Assembly: GCF_009828775.2 (NCBI RefSeq)
Contig: NZ_WTSY02000002.1
Span: 1-64,000, forward strand
Direction of reading: 5' to 3'
Length of the DNA: 64,000 nucleotides
DNA from: Erysipelothrix aquatica
GTDB taxonomy: Bacteria > Bacillota_I > Bacilli_A > Erysipelotrichales > Erysipelotrichaceae
The position numbers were made by a program, and so were the translations under genes. This document shows, one piece after another, positions 8,189 through 15,721 of the stretch. The stretch's first letter is position 1, and every line of letters begins with the position of its first letter. The notes beneath the pieces were generated by a model that had not been told where the DNA came from, did not search any database, and saw nothing but the letters and a program-made list of their open reading frames with translations.

Positions 8189-9379
8189 CTATGAAAGTAT
8201 ATTTTTTAAGTGTTCAGAATAGCCAGTAAATCCAAAACTATCCCATGATTTGATCAAATTCTCTGCAATCGTTGCATTACTGATTGCATCTCGTTGCATC
8301 ACCATGATCGCAATAAGCAGAATATAGAAAATAGGCATTAAAACTTTCAATCCTGTGCGAATGCTTTCCCAATCTCGACGCTTGGAGAACAAGAAGCCAA
8401 GAAGAAGACCTGCAAACAGGCCACCACCCATCGCTGTATAGCTAGAGCCTGGTAGCATCATAATCAAAATGTTCATGAACACAATCGAAGAAATTTGACT
8501 AAGAACACGTGGCACTTTATAAATTTGAGTTTCATATACATAGATTAGAAGTGCACCCAGTGTTGCCGCAAGTCCTGCAGCCATACCATATCCAATTGCA
8601 GTATCTTGCATGATGAAGAGGAACATATTTCCTGATATCGTTCCAACAAAGAATATGATTAGGAAACGTTTCCACCCAACAACGGGCTCTAACAATGTTG
8701 CAATGTTTCTTAGTATCATCAGATTTAGCAGAAGATGAAAGAAATCAATATGCACAAATGCTGATGTGACAAAACGCCACACTTCGTAACCATAGCCGAC
8801 TAAGGGTTTATAAAATCCGCCTGCCATGATCATAACACTATCAAAGTCGAAGCCCTGCATTGCCAAGAACAGTGCAAGTCCATACCCAATCATCGCCATA
8901 ATCATAATAGCATTAGTAGCTGGGAACATTTTTCGTTGGACTTGTTTTTGTGCTTTAAACATTGTTTTTCGCAGATCCATTACTGCTTTCGACAATGATT
9001 TTTCTGGATTACTACTCATTGAAATTGAGTTTTCAATGTTTGGAAATTGTTCCATGAATTTTGAATGCGATGTATATCCCGGTAACACAACGACATTTTC
9101 GTCATTACGTACCGTTGTATTGTCATCAACAGAAATATTAAGGCCCTTAGCCTCTGTTTTAAAAACTACAGCAAGCGATTCTCGATGCGCTTGAATTGCA
9201 AGTGGATCAATCGCCTGCAGCGGTTTGCTCGTAATCATAATAATTGGCAATGACGCATGTGTTGCATTGGTTAACCAAATCTCATCATTTGCTTTTGTCA
9301 TTGTAATCATTTGATAACCATGTTCTTTAATTAAATAATTTGAAAGTTCGATAAGCCATGCACCATAGAGCTTATTCAC
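8189..9379 (-). CDS. Rhomboid-family membrane protein lacking catalytic Ser and His (predicted pseudoprotease)
   Basis: A soluble N-terminal domain (about 1-150) is followed by a rhomboid core with seven or so membrane segments from about 155. The fold-defining motif H210-x4-H215-x3-N219 and the preceding WRFVTSAF are kept. Where active rhomboids such as YqgP have GASG, this protein reads G265-M-A267-A, so the nucleophilic serine is alanine. Where they have the catalytic GH(I)GG, it reads A316-M317-GGG, so the histidine is lost too. The layout resembles YqgP of Bacillus. It probably binds membrane substrates without cutting them, as iRhoms and derlins do, but its partner is unknown. The GTG start overlaps the preceding gene by 4 bp. 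Confidence 0.85.
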   Translation of the reverse strand: MNKLYGAWLIELSNYLIKEHGYQMITMTKANDEIWLTNATHASLPIIMITSKPLQAIDPLAIQAHRESLAVVFKTEAKGLNISVDDNTTVRNDENVVVLPGYTSHSKFMEQFPNIENSISMSSNPEKSLSKAVMDLRKTMFKAQKQVQRKMFPATNAIMIMAMIGYGLALFLAMQGFDFDSVMIMAGGFYKPLVGYGYEVWRFVTSAFVHIDFFHLLLNLMILRNIATLLEPVVGWKRFLIIFFVGTISGNMFLFIMQDTAIGYGMAAGLAATLGALLIYVYETQIYKVPRVLSQISSIVFMNILIMMLPGSSYTAMGGGLFAGLLLGFLFSKRRDWESIRTGLKVLMPIFYILLIAIMVMQRDAISNATIAENLIKSWDSFGFTGYSEHLKNILS

Positions 9380-10287
9380 GAATCGAGGCGTCTCACTTCA
9401 TCGATTGTATCTTGCATAATTTGTGGCATTTGACTTTCAAATTCTAGGGCTTCATGTGTAATAGGGTGCGTAAATTTAAGACGGAATGCATGAAGACATT
9501 GTCCTTGTGTATCCAGTGTATTTTTGTAACTGTAGGTTGCATCACCCACAATTGGGTGTTGGATATAACTGCAGTGAACACGAATTTGGTGCGTACGACC
9601 TGTTTCAAGTTTACATCTGAGTAAGCTATGATCTTTAAACTTTTCGACCAAGAAGAGGTGTGTAACTGCCTCTTTACTATTTTTATCTGTAACAGTCATT
9701 CGTTGACGATTACGGGTATCGCGACCGATTGGTGCATCTACAGTTGCACTTTGGTGTGGGAATGCATGGTGTACCAGTGCATAATACTCACGGGAAATCT
9801 CACGATTTTTTAAGGCCTCCACCAAAAGTTCATGTGCTTCATTTGTTTTAGCAACAATTAATAGACCTGATGTATCTTTATCAAGACGATGAACAATACC
9901 TGGGCGCAATTCACCATTTAAATCACTCAAATGGTTTGTGTGTGCAAGCAGTCCATGTACCAACGTCGCTTGATTTAGTGTCGACGGTGAAGGGTGAACA
10001 ATTAACCCTTTAGGTTTGTTTACGACCATGAGATGCTCATCTTCATATACGATATCTAAATCCATTTTTATCGGTTGAATTGTTGTATCTTTCTCTGTAA
10101 TTTCATAACTCACAACATCAGACTCTTTCAAGCGATAATTGCGCTTTGTTGTTTTATCATTGACGAGAATCTTCCCATCTTCAATCCATGCTTGAATAAC
10201 GCTACGGGAGTAATCTCCAAGCAGTAGTGCCATATACTGGTCAATGCGTATTCCTTCTAATTGTTCATCAATCATTATTTTGTTCAT
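9376..10287 (-). CDS. RluA/RluD-family pseudouridine synthase
   Basis: Isomerises uridine to pseudouridine in RNA, most likely 23S rRNA. 303 residues: S4 RNA-binding domain (about 10-65), then the catalytic domain with HRLDKDTSGLL, in which Asp136 is the catalytic residue. It resembles the RluD branch and, as in Bacillus (ylyB), lies directly after lspA, overlapping it by 20 bp. Exact target positions cannot be assigned from sequence. Confidence 0.92.
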   Translation of the reverse strand: MNKIMIDEQLEGIRIDQYMALLLGDYSRSVIQAWIEDGKILVNDKTTKRNYRLKESDVVSYEITEKDTTIQPIKMDLDIVYEDEHLMVVNKPKGLIVHPSPSTLNQATLVHGLLAHTNHLSDLNGELRPGIVHRLDKDTSGLLIVAKTNEAHELLVEALKNREISREYYALVHHAFPHQSATVDAPIGRDTRNRQRMTVTDKNSKEAVTHLFLVEKFKDHSLLRCKLETGRTHQIRVHCSYIQHPIVGDATYSYKNTLDTQGQCLHAFRLKFTHPITHEALEFESQMPQIMQDTIDEVRRLDS

Positions 10288-10741
10288 GTTTTAACCTCAT
10301 CTCCTCACGAAGAATAATCAATATTACTAAAAAAACTCCAAATACCACTGCCATGTCCGCAACATTGAAAACTGGGAAGGCATATCCAAATATATTAAAA
10401 CTAAACATATCTCTTACATATCCAAATACGACACGATCTACAAAATTCCCGACAGCACCAGCAAGTATAAAAGCAATTGCTGTTAAGTGGAGCGGTTCAG
10501 ATTGTTTTACGTAGTAATAGACTAATGCTCCAATAATAATTGGTGTCACAAATAAGAACACAAATTGCTTGCCTGATAATAGGCTCCATGCAGCACCATA
10601 ATTACGGACATATGTTAATTCGAAAAAATTAGGGATAATTGTTATAGATTGACCTAAGCGTAATGTCGATTCAATCCAATATTTTACGAATAAATCAAGT
10701 GCTAAGATTCCTGCACTTAATACCAATAATAGTTTTTTCAT
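10268..10741 (-). CDS. lspA: Lipoprotein signal peptidase (signal peptidase II)
   Basis: Aspartyl protease that removes signal peptides from prolipoproteins in the membrane. 157 residues with four membrane segments. The catalytic pair is Asp102 (GNFVDRV) and Asp129 (VFNVADM), and the conserved NYGAAWS motif lies at 47-53. GAGGAA lies just before the ATG. Confidence 0.95.
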   Translation of the reverse strand: MKKLLLVLSAGILALDLFVKYWIESTLRLGQSITIIPNFFELTYVRNYGAAWSLLSGKQFVFLFVTPIIIGALVYYYVKQSEPLHLTAIAFILAGAVGNFVDRVVFGYVRDMFSFNIFGYAFPVFNVADMAVVFGVFLVILIILREEMRLKHEQNND

Positions 10742-10804
10742 AAATTCCTCGCTTTATGATTTATTATAACACGCTATGCGTATCGTTGCATTAAAAAAGG
10801 ACCG

Positions 10805-11812
10805 CTAACCAGCGACCCTCACTAAAAATTCAACAAAGCGTTCAAATGTCATTTGCGACTGTTCGAGTGTCATGATAAATTGGTATTCGTGAACTAACTC
10901 CGCTTCAGATTCATCATAAAATGCTGCAGTCACATCAACCCCGAGATTTTCAAGTGCATCTACCAGTTTCAAACCATCTTGAGTGAATGTCATTGTATTG
11001 CCATCAGTAACGAAGGCAGGTGGAAAATCTTCATTTACATAATCGATGATAGTTAGTTCATCAATGTAGTCGCCTTGACGCCAATTTCTTTCTCCAAAGT
11101 ATGCCCAACCAATTCGCTCAAAGAAGAAATCCAATGCTCCTTTACCAAAATCGGCAAACGAAAGAATTTCATTCAAGTCATACGGACCACTGAATAATCC
11201 GACTCCTGCTATTGTATTCGGAGCCATCACAGACTTGATGCCTACTTTTTCTGAATAAGCAGCATCATTTTGAATGAGAACAAATTGTGACACTATGTGA
11301 GCACCGGCAGAATCTCCCGCATAAAACACTTTATCCATGTTCAGGTTGTACAAATCGCGATTGGATGACAAATGCGAGTAAAGCTCTCCAACTTGTATAA
11401 TTTGACTTGGGTAGTTTGCCTCTGGAGCACGTTGATAATTCATATTTGCCACAACAAAACCACGTTGTGCTAATAATACTGAATACTCTGTGATATCCGC
11501 CTTATCGCCACCTACAAATGCACCACCATGAACCCAAATTATGACCGGCTCCATTCCAGTTGCATTTTTGGGTTTATAGAGATCAAAGATGTTATCTATT
11601 TCAACTGATGGATAAACCAGATTTTCTTGGACATCAACTTGTGCTCGAATTTCATCATAATTTTCAGGCGGTTTCGCAATACCCACATCAAAAGCACGAC
11701 GAACCACCGTCGCAGATACATACGGATTAAAATAGATATAACCAAACAGCCCCGAAAAAACGATTGTGAGTGTTAGAAATATGCCAATAATGTTGCGTTG
11801 GTATTGTTTCAC
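10805..11812 (-). CDS. Membrane-anchored alpha/beta hydrolase (esterase/lipase, HSL-like)
   Basis: 335 residues with an N-terminal hydrophobic segment (about 8-28) that fits an uncleaved signal anchor, placing the enzyme outside the membrane. The oxyanion motif HGGAF is at 95-99 and the nucleophile is Ser168 in GDSAG; candidate Asp and His are in FVTDG and LVHEY near the C-terminus. These are marks of the hormone-sensitive-lipase/BD-FAE group of esterases. Substrate unknown. The GTG start overlaps the upstream hydrolase by 4 bp. A GC-rich hairpin followed by six T residues (about 10790-10820) overlaps the stop and probably ends the transcript. Confidence 0.85.
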   Translation of the reverse strand: MKQYQRNIIGIFLTLTIVFSGLFGYIYFNPYVSATVVRRAFDVGIAKPPENYDEIRAQVDVQENLVYPSVEIDNIFDLYKPKNATGMEPVIIWVHGGAFVGGDKADITEYSVLLAQRGFVVANMNYQRAPEANYPSQIIQVGELYSHLSSNRDLYNLNMDKVFYAGDSAGAHIVSQFVLIQNDAAYSEKVGIKSVMAPNTIAGVGLFSGPYDLNEILSFADFGKGALDFFFERIGWAYFGERNWRQGDYIDELTIIDYVNEDFPPAFVTDGNTMTFTQDGLKLVDALENLGVDVTAAFYDESEAELVHEYQFIMTLEQSQMTFERFVEFLVRVAG

Positions 11813-12342
11813 TCTTCAGTACCAACAATATCAATTTGGAATCCTGCCATAGCTTCCAATGCTTTTAAATCTAAGGATTCATCAAAACTCGATGTTAAAT
11901 TTCGATTCACAACAATCCGAGCTTCTGGAAGTGCAGCTTTCGCAATCGCAGCATTTGTGATGACGCAAATATTCGAGACTAAACCCATGATTTCAATTTC
12001 ATCAAAATTCTGTGTTTTTAAATAATTTCCCAGTTCGAGTGAGCCGAATGTTGGTTTATCAAATATCAGCGTCGTAGTTTTGATCCATGGCGATAATGCT
12101 TCAACGATTTCCCAACCATATGTTCCATGAATGCAATGAGGAATGGGTAATCGTATCCCTTCTTGCGTTTCTAAGTAGTTTTCAAAATGGGTGTCTCGTG
12201 TAAATACAACGACATCTTCAGGTTCAAGCTTTGTTTCTAATGTCGCGACGATTTGCTTCACAACATCCTCGGCTTTTTCAAATCCTAGCGCACCATCAAC
12301 AAAATCATTTTGTACATCAACTATCATATATAATTTTTTCAT
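11809..12342 (-). CDS. Isochorismatase-family cysteine hydrolase (nicotinamidase-like)
   Basis: 177 residues with the full catalytic triad of the family: Asp9 (VDVQNDF), Lys96 (FDKPTFGS) and Cys126 (VSNICV). Asp50-x-His52 and His69 can bind the metal as in PncA, so nicotinamide to nicotinate conversion in NAD salvage is the best guess. Other amidases of this fold remain possible. It forms a two-gene unit with the esterase downstream. Confidence 0.82.
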   Translation of the reverse strand: MKKLYMIVDVQNDFVDGALGFEKAEDVVKQIVATLETKLEPEDVVVFTRDTHFENYLETQEGIRLPIPHCIHGTYGWEIVEALSPWIKTTTLIFDKPTFGSLELGNYLKTQNFDEIEIMGLVSNICVITNAAIAKAALPEARIVVNRNLTSSFDESLDLKALEAMAGFQIDIVGTEE

Positions 12343-12432
12343 ACAACCACCTCGCTTTAATCATATCACAGCTCGTTTTTTACTGCCTTTTTTACACTTT
12401 AATTTCTGACTTTATTTTTATATCTTTTAGTA

Positions 12433-12461
12433 TTGTATAATGTGAAATCTAATGTTATAAT
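12433..12461 (+). promoter_or_regulatory. Promoter of tRNA-Leu, embedded in a palindrome
   Basis: TTGTAT, 17-bp spacer, TATAAT, 19 bp before tRNA-Leu. The -10 hexamer is the exact centre of an inverted repeat CTAATGT-TATAAT-ACATTAG (12449-12468). Confidence 0.65.
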
Positions 12462-12480
12462 ACATTAGCATTAAGGAAAT

Positions 12481-12564
12481 GCACCAGTGGCGGAACGGTA
12501 GACGCGCACGCTTGAGGGGCGTGTAGAGCAATCTGTGGAAGTTCAAATCTTCTCTGGTGCACCA
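12481..12564 (+). tRNA. tRNA-Leu (anticodon GAG)
   Basis: 84 nt with the long variable arm of class II tRNAs. Acceptor GCACCAG/CTGGTGC, anticodon loop TTGAGGG giving GAG, and encoded CCA. It is the only plus-strand tRNA in the window. Confidence 0.95.
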
Positions 12565-12577
12565 ATAAACAATTTAG

Positions 12578-12601
12578 CTGAGATTCACTCTCAGTTTTTT
12601 T
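12578..12601 (+). terminator. Terminator of tRNA-Leu
   Basis: Stem CTGAGA/TCTCAG with a five-base loop followed by seven T residues, 13 bp after the tRNA. Confidence 0.75.
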
Positions 12602-12612
12602 ATGCCTACGAG

Positions 12613-12653
12613 TAAAAAGATGGTAATCGTCTACGGATTCCATCTTTTTTTTA
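12613..12653 (-). terminator. Terminator of the RpiR-type regulator gene
   Basis: AGATGG...CCATCT hairpin with T-rich flanks on both sides. It directly follows the regulator stop on the minus strand and may also act on the plus strand. Confidence 0.7.
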
Positions 12654-13481
12654 TTATTTGAAATAATCTGAAACGACAATAGCTTTTTGCAAGCCATATC
12701 GGGTCACGTAAGCACTGTACAAGATATCGATTGCAATAAACTGTGCATAAATAGAATTTGTAAGTGCAGTTGGTTCGGTGCTTACCGGTGCAGTATAGAG
12801 ATTATAATCACTATTGTGTTCAATGCGGCTGTCTGCACGACGACTAATTGCTAATGTCTTAAACCCGATACTCTTCGCAAACAACATCAGTTCTAAGACT
12901 TTTGATGAGTTCCCTGAATTTGAAATTGCAACATAAACAGAGTCTTCCTTTTGCGAATACATGGTCACACGATCCGACCCTTGGTCGTTTACCACAAACA
13001 CCGCTTTACCAACACGTAACCATTTTTGTCTAAAGTTCTCAACAGCCAACACAGAAAATCCATCCCCATATAAGAATATGTTCTTCGCATGATAGAGTAA
13101 TTCAACAATGGGATTGATCTCTTCCATTGTCAAATCTTCTGTTGTTTGATTCATTGCCTCAAATGCTGATTTCAAAATATCATGCTTGGCTTCTTGTGGT
13201 TTTGAATAATGCAAGATTTCATTCGCCGACTTATAGCTGTGGCGCGCAAGTTCACTTGAAAGCATAACCTTGAATGTTTGAAAACTTTCGACTCCGATTT
13301 TACGGCATAAGCGACTCACCGCTGATGCACTCGTCTCTGTTTCAACCGCAAGGGTTTGAATTGACATACCGACGACGCGTTGGGGTTTCTCTAAAATAAA
13401 GTCAGCGAGTCTTTGCTCGGTTTGTGTTAAGTCTGCGCGATGGAATTCTAGGGCATCGAGAACGCGGAGTTGATTTCCCAT
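12654..13481 (-). CDS. MurR/RpiR-family transcriptional regulator
   Basis: 275 residues: N-terminal helix-turn-helix of the RpiR type (about 1-77, with SASAVSRLCRKIG) and a C-terminal SIS sugar-phosphate-binding domain (about 110-260, with GDGFS and ISNSGNSS). Family members sense phosphosugars such as MurNAc-6-P or GlcN-6-P and control their catabolism. No sugar gene is adjacent; the PTS genes at 15.3-16.6 kb and the MupG/PTS module at 43.6-47.4 kb are candidate targets. AAAGGAAG precedes the ATG. Confidence 0.88.
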   Translation of the reverse strand: MGNQLRVLDALEFHRADLTQTEQRLADFILEKPQRVVGMSIQTLAVETETSASAVSRLCRKIGVESFQTFKVMLSSELARHSYKSANEILHYSKPQEAKHDILKSAFEAMNQTTEDLTMEEINPIVELLYHAKNIFLYGDGFSVLAVENFRQKWLRVGKAVFVVNDQGSDRVTMYSQKEDSVYVAISNSGNSSKVLELMLFAKSIGFKTLAISRRADSRIEHNSDYNLYTAPVSTEPTALTNSIYAQFIAIDILYSAYVTRYGLQKAIVVSDYFK

Positions 13482-13638
13482 TTATTCTTCCTTTCTACAG
13501 TCTTGGTTGATAGACATACATATAGGCTATCTTATCACTATTTCCCCCATTTCTACAATCAATCCTTTTGATTATATGCAAATTATGTACTTTCAATTAG
13601 GTATCTTAACCATTTTTTATGAATTACGTACTCTTCGT

Positions 13639-13797
13639 TTAAAGAAACTCATAGATTAGAAAAAATATAATTGGTACAAGTAACAACAATAATAGAAATA
13701 CTTTAAGTTTATAATCACCTAAAACCTTGTCAATCTGTCGTCGAAAAACGACACCTATTATCAATGAAATAATGACCACGATATCTAGAATTTCCAT
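13639..13797 (-). CDS. Small membrane protein, 52 residues, unknown
   Basis: A short reading frame with a strong ribosome binding site (AAGGAG, 6 bp before ATG). The product has two hydrophobic segments (about 4-18 and 32-50) separated by a charged stretch RRQIDKVLGDYKLK, so it should be a two-pass membrane protein. It stands alone in the 613-bp gap between the RpiR-type gene and the next tRNA. Toxin-like and regulatory small membrane proteins have this shape, but no function is recognised. The rest of this gap holds no other gene that I can see. Confidence 0.6.
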   Translation of the reverse strand: MEILDIVVIISLIIGVVFRRQIDKVLGDYKLKVFLLLLLLVPIIFFLIYEFL

Positions 13798-13959
13798 GAT
13801 ATTCTCCTTTTTAACCATATTTCTTCACTAGATATCCACTATATCATGCCATTGGTCTACCCATAGAAGATAATGTTTATATAGTCATCTTTGGCGACTA
13901 AATCGCTATATAATTCCAGAGGAAATTTCAAAAGTTTCCTTAAGTGTCTTTTACGACAC

Positions 13960-13983
13960 TAAAAAACCCACGTTTAGGTGGGT
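13960..13983 (-). terminator. Terminator of tRNA-Arg(CCU)
   Basis: Stem ACCCAC/GTGGGT followed by TTTTTT on the minus strand, 12 bp after the tRNA. Confidence 0.75.
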
Positions 13984-13994
13984 TGGCTTGATAT

Positions 13995-14071
13995 TGGTGC
14001 GAACAACAGGAATCGAACCTGTGGCCTAGCGCTTAGGAGGCGCTCGCTCTATCCTACTGAGCTATGTCCGC
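13995..14071 (-). tRNA. tRNA-Arg (anticodon CCU)
   Basis: 77 nt; acceptor GCGGACA/TGTTCGC, anticodon loop CTCCTAA giving CCU, T loop GGTTCGATTCC and encoded CCA. Confidence 0.94.
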
Positions 14072-14105
14072 AAAAAAGAAATAGCAGATTTAAGCTATTT
14101 CTTTT
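14072..14105 (-). terminator. Terminator-like hairpin between coaD and tRNA-Arg(CCU)
   Basis: AAAGAAATAGC/GCTATTTCTTT stem followed by T residues directly against the 5' end of the tRNA. It overlaps the last codons of coaD. No separate tRNA promoter is obvious, so partial read-through and processing are possible. Confidence 0.65.
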
Positions 14106-14577
14106 GAGCATAGCGCTCGATGAGTCGATCCGCTACGTTGCACGGAACGAGTGATTTTAAATCGCCACCAAAGCGTGCAATTTCTCGAGCAACTGACGAC
14201 GAAATATATGAATAATGGGGATCTGCCACCAAAAATAGTGTTTCGATTTTAGGATTTAAGACTCGGTTCGTTGCAGCGTGTTGCAACTCATACTCGTAAT
14301 CCATAACCGCACGAATACCACGAATTAACAGTGTACAGTTTTCTTTAACTGCATAGTCCACGGTCAGACCATCACCAATTTTAACTTCAACATTGGATAG
14401 ATGTTTAACACTTTCTTGCGCTAACTCTAAACGTTCCGCCATCGAAAATGTTCCTTGCTTGCTGTCGTTACCCATAATTGCAACAACAACTTCTTCAAAC
14501 ATTCGAGAACAACGTTCAATTAAGTCAATGTGACCTAAAGTGATTGGATCAAATGACCCAGGATACATAACTCTCAT
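14095..14577 (-). CDS. coaD: Phosphopantetheine adenylyltransferase
   Basis: Fourth step of coenzyme A synthesis: ATP plus 4'-phosphopantetheine to dephospho-CoA. 160 residues with the nucleotidyltransferase motif GSFDPITLGH (about 7-16) and the ISSS segment (YISSSVAREIA) near residue 126. The start at 14577 has AGAGG 7 bp upstream; the ATG at 14598 would add seven unrelated residues. TATAAT at 14597-14602 is a possible -10 element. Confidence 0.95.
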   Translation of the reverse strand: MRVMYPGSFDPITLGHIDLIERCSRMFEEVVVAIMGNDSKQGTFSMAERLELAQESVKHLSNVEVKIGDGLTVDYAVKENCTLLIRGIRAVMDYEYELQHAATNRVLNPKIETLFLVADPHYSYISSSVAREIARFGGDLKSLVPCNVADRLIERYAQKK

Positions 14578-14612
14578 ATGAATACCTCTCGTTAACATTA
14601 TACGCTATGACA

Positions 14613-14763
14613 AACAAAAAACACACCCTACCGTGTGTTTTTATAAAGGAGACGATTCGTTGTTACTGATGGAGGAAATATAAATGTATTTCATTAGTTG
14701 AGGAAATAGTGTCAACGAATCTTCTTGAGGACAAGTATTATATAAGATAGTTTGGCTATCTAT
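14613..14763 (-). ncRNA. Candidate regulatory small RNA with four anti-Shine-Dalgarno motifs
   Basis: A transcription unit of about 150 nt with no protein-coding content. It starts below a near-consensus promoter (14770-14797) and ends at a strong intrinsic terminator. Read on the minus strand it can form a 5' hairpin (GATAG/CTATC), a small hairpin CUUG-UCCU-CAAG that shows UCCU in its loop (14724-14735), and a 9-bp stem (14713-14721 with 14654-14662) enclosing a second hairpin (14675-14692). Four pyrimidine-rich motifs complementary to ribosome binding sites occur: UCCU, UUUCCUC, UUUCCUCC and UCUCCUUU. This resembles RsaE/RoxS and csRNA-type sRNAs of Firmicutes in design, but no known family is recognised by sequence. 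Confidence 0.6.
14616..14642 (-). terminator. Terminator of the candidate small RNA
   Basis: Hairpin AACACAC/GTGTGTT followed by a T run on the minus strand, between the sRNA body and the coaD promoter. Confidence 0.8.
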
Positions 14764-14769
14764 GTTTAC

Positions 14770-14797
14770 ATTATACATTGAAAAATGTAAAAGTCAA
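14770..14797 (-). promoter_or_regulatory. Strong promoter of the candidate small RNA
   Basis: TTGACT, spacer of about 16-17 bp, TATAAT on the minus strand, 70-odd bp upstream of the first large stem and with no gene start behind it. The flavodoxin gene ends at 14846, so this is an independent promoter. Confidence 0.75.
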
Positions 14798-14845
14798 CGG
14801 ACTTTCACTATTTTTACACTATTTTTACATTATTTATGAAACAAA

Positions 14846-15268
14846 TTACATTTTGAAGTAAGACGTTACTTTTTCCTTCACATTTGCGAGTTGTTCATCG
14901 TTAGGTTCCCATTGGATTTGATAGCGATCAAGTACCTCTGCACCTGAATCAATCATCTCCTGATTCCAGCTGACCATCCATTCGCCATCACCCCAGTCGT
15001 ATGAACCAAAAAGAACGACTTTTTTTCCAGCAACATATGGGAGTAAATCGTCTAAAAATGGTCTAAACTCATATTCTTCAACAGCTTCACCGGACATCGA
15101 AGGACATCCCAAAAAGAATATATCAGAATCCTTTACGTCATCAGCAGTGACATCACTGACGTAATTACTTTCGCATTGCATTCCTAAGTCTTCAATTGCT
15201 TCTTGTATCGCTTCAGCGATAATTTGTGTGTTACCAGACCCTGTCCAGTATACGATTGATGGTTTCAT
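14846..15268 (-). CDS. Flavodoxin
   Basis: Short-chain FMN electron carrier of 140 residues. The phosphate-binding loop TGSGNT (9-14) is at the N-terminus. SYDWGDGEW near 92-100 is typical of the isoalloxazine loop. CAAGGAG precedes the ATG. A terminator separates it from the PTS IIB gene upstream. Its electron donor and acceptor cannot be told from the neighbours. Confidence 0.9.
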   Translation of the reverse strand: MKPSIVYWTGSGNTQIIAEAIQEAIEDLGMQCESNYVSDVTADDVKDSDIFFLGCPSMSGEAVEEYEFRPFLDDLLPYVAGKKVVLFGSYDWGDGEWMVSWNQEMIDSGAEVLDRYQIQWEPNDEQLANVKEKVTSYFKM

Positions 15269-15291
15269 ATTTTGCTCCTTGCTTTGACAAT

Positions 15292-15319
15292 AAAAAATGT
15301 TAGTTTCCTAACATTTTTA
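15292..15319 (-). terminator. Terminator after the PTS IIB gene
   Basis: AATGTTAG/CTAACATT hairpin followed by six T residues on the minus strand, between PTS IIB and flavodoxin. Confidence 0.75.
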
Positions 15320-15328
15320 GTGATTTAA

Positions 15329-15631
15329 TTAGTCACCCAATACTTTTTTAACTTCAGCAATAACTGCTTCACCGTTCATTGTTCCGTATGCGCGCATATC
15401 GATAACTTCGATTGGTTTTTCAGGAAGTTGTTTTTGAACTGTACTTAAGTTAAAACGAACTTGTGGTCCTAAAAGAACGATATCTGCATCCGCTCCAACA
15501 CGTGCAGCTTCACTTACTGAGTGAGCTGAGATTTCAACTTCATAACCTTGTGAGTCTGCTGACTCTTTCATTTTGTTCACTAAGATGCTTGTTGACATAC
15601 CAGCTGAACATAGTAGAATAATTTTTCTCAT
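15329..15631 (-). CDS. PTS lactose/cellobiose-family IIB component
   Basis: Cytosolic phosphocarrier that passes phosphate from IIA to the incoming sugar. 100 residues; the phosphocysteine is Cys8 in CSAGMSTS. The end (KKVLGD) and length are typical for the family. No IIC gene is adjacent; IIA lies 600 bp upstream on the same strand, and the only IIC of the cellobiose type in the window is 30 kb away at 46-47 kb. Sugar specificity is not resolvable. A TAGACT/TATAAT promoter, a near-cre site and a palindrome precede it. Confidence 0.93.
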   Translation of the reverse strand: MRKIILLCSAGMSTSILVNKMKESADSQGYEVEISAHSVSEAARVGADADIVLLGPQVRFNLSTVQKQLPEKPIEVIDMRAYGTMNGEAVIAEVKKVLGD

Positions 15632-15654
15632 AATACCCTCCTTGATACAAGAAC

Positions 15655-15683
15655 ATTATAACAATTTACGTTTCAATAGTCTA
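15655..15683 (-). promoter_or_regulatory. Promoter of the PTS IIB gene
   Basis: TAGACT, 17-bp spacer, TATAAT on the minus strand, about 24 bp before the start codon. Confidence 0.55.
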
Positions 15684-15685
15684 TA

Positions 15686-15699
15686 AGAAAGCGTTGACA
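15686..15699. promoter_or_regulatory. Near-consensus cre (CcpA) site at PTS IIB
   Basis: AGAAAGCGTTGACA matches the cre consensus TGWAANCGNTNWCA at all but the first fixed position. It lies just upstream of the -35 element. Confidence 0.55.
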
Positions 15700-15717
15700 T
15701 TGCACTAACTAGTGCAA
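15700..15717. repeat. Palindrome upstream of PTS IIB
   Basis: TTGCACTA-AC-TAGTGCAA, an 8-2-8 inverted repeat next to the near-cre site and 5 bp from the stop of the gene at 15722. No T run follows it, so an operator is more likely than a terminator. Confidence 0.45.
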
Positions 15718-15721
15718 ATCC

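Noticed and set aside
14612-14765. 6S RNA as identity of the candidate small RNA
   Set aside because: 6S RNA forms one long rod with a central bubble and its ends pair with each other. Here there are several separate hairpins and CU-rich motifs, and the length is shorter.
15700-15717. TTGCACTA palindrome as a terminator of the gene at 15722
   Set aside because: No T run follows the stem on the minus strand.
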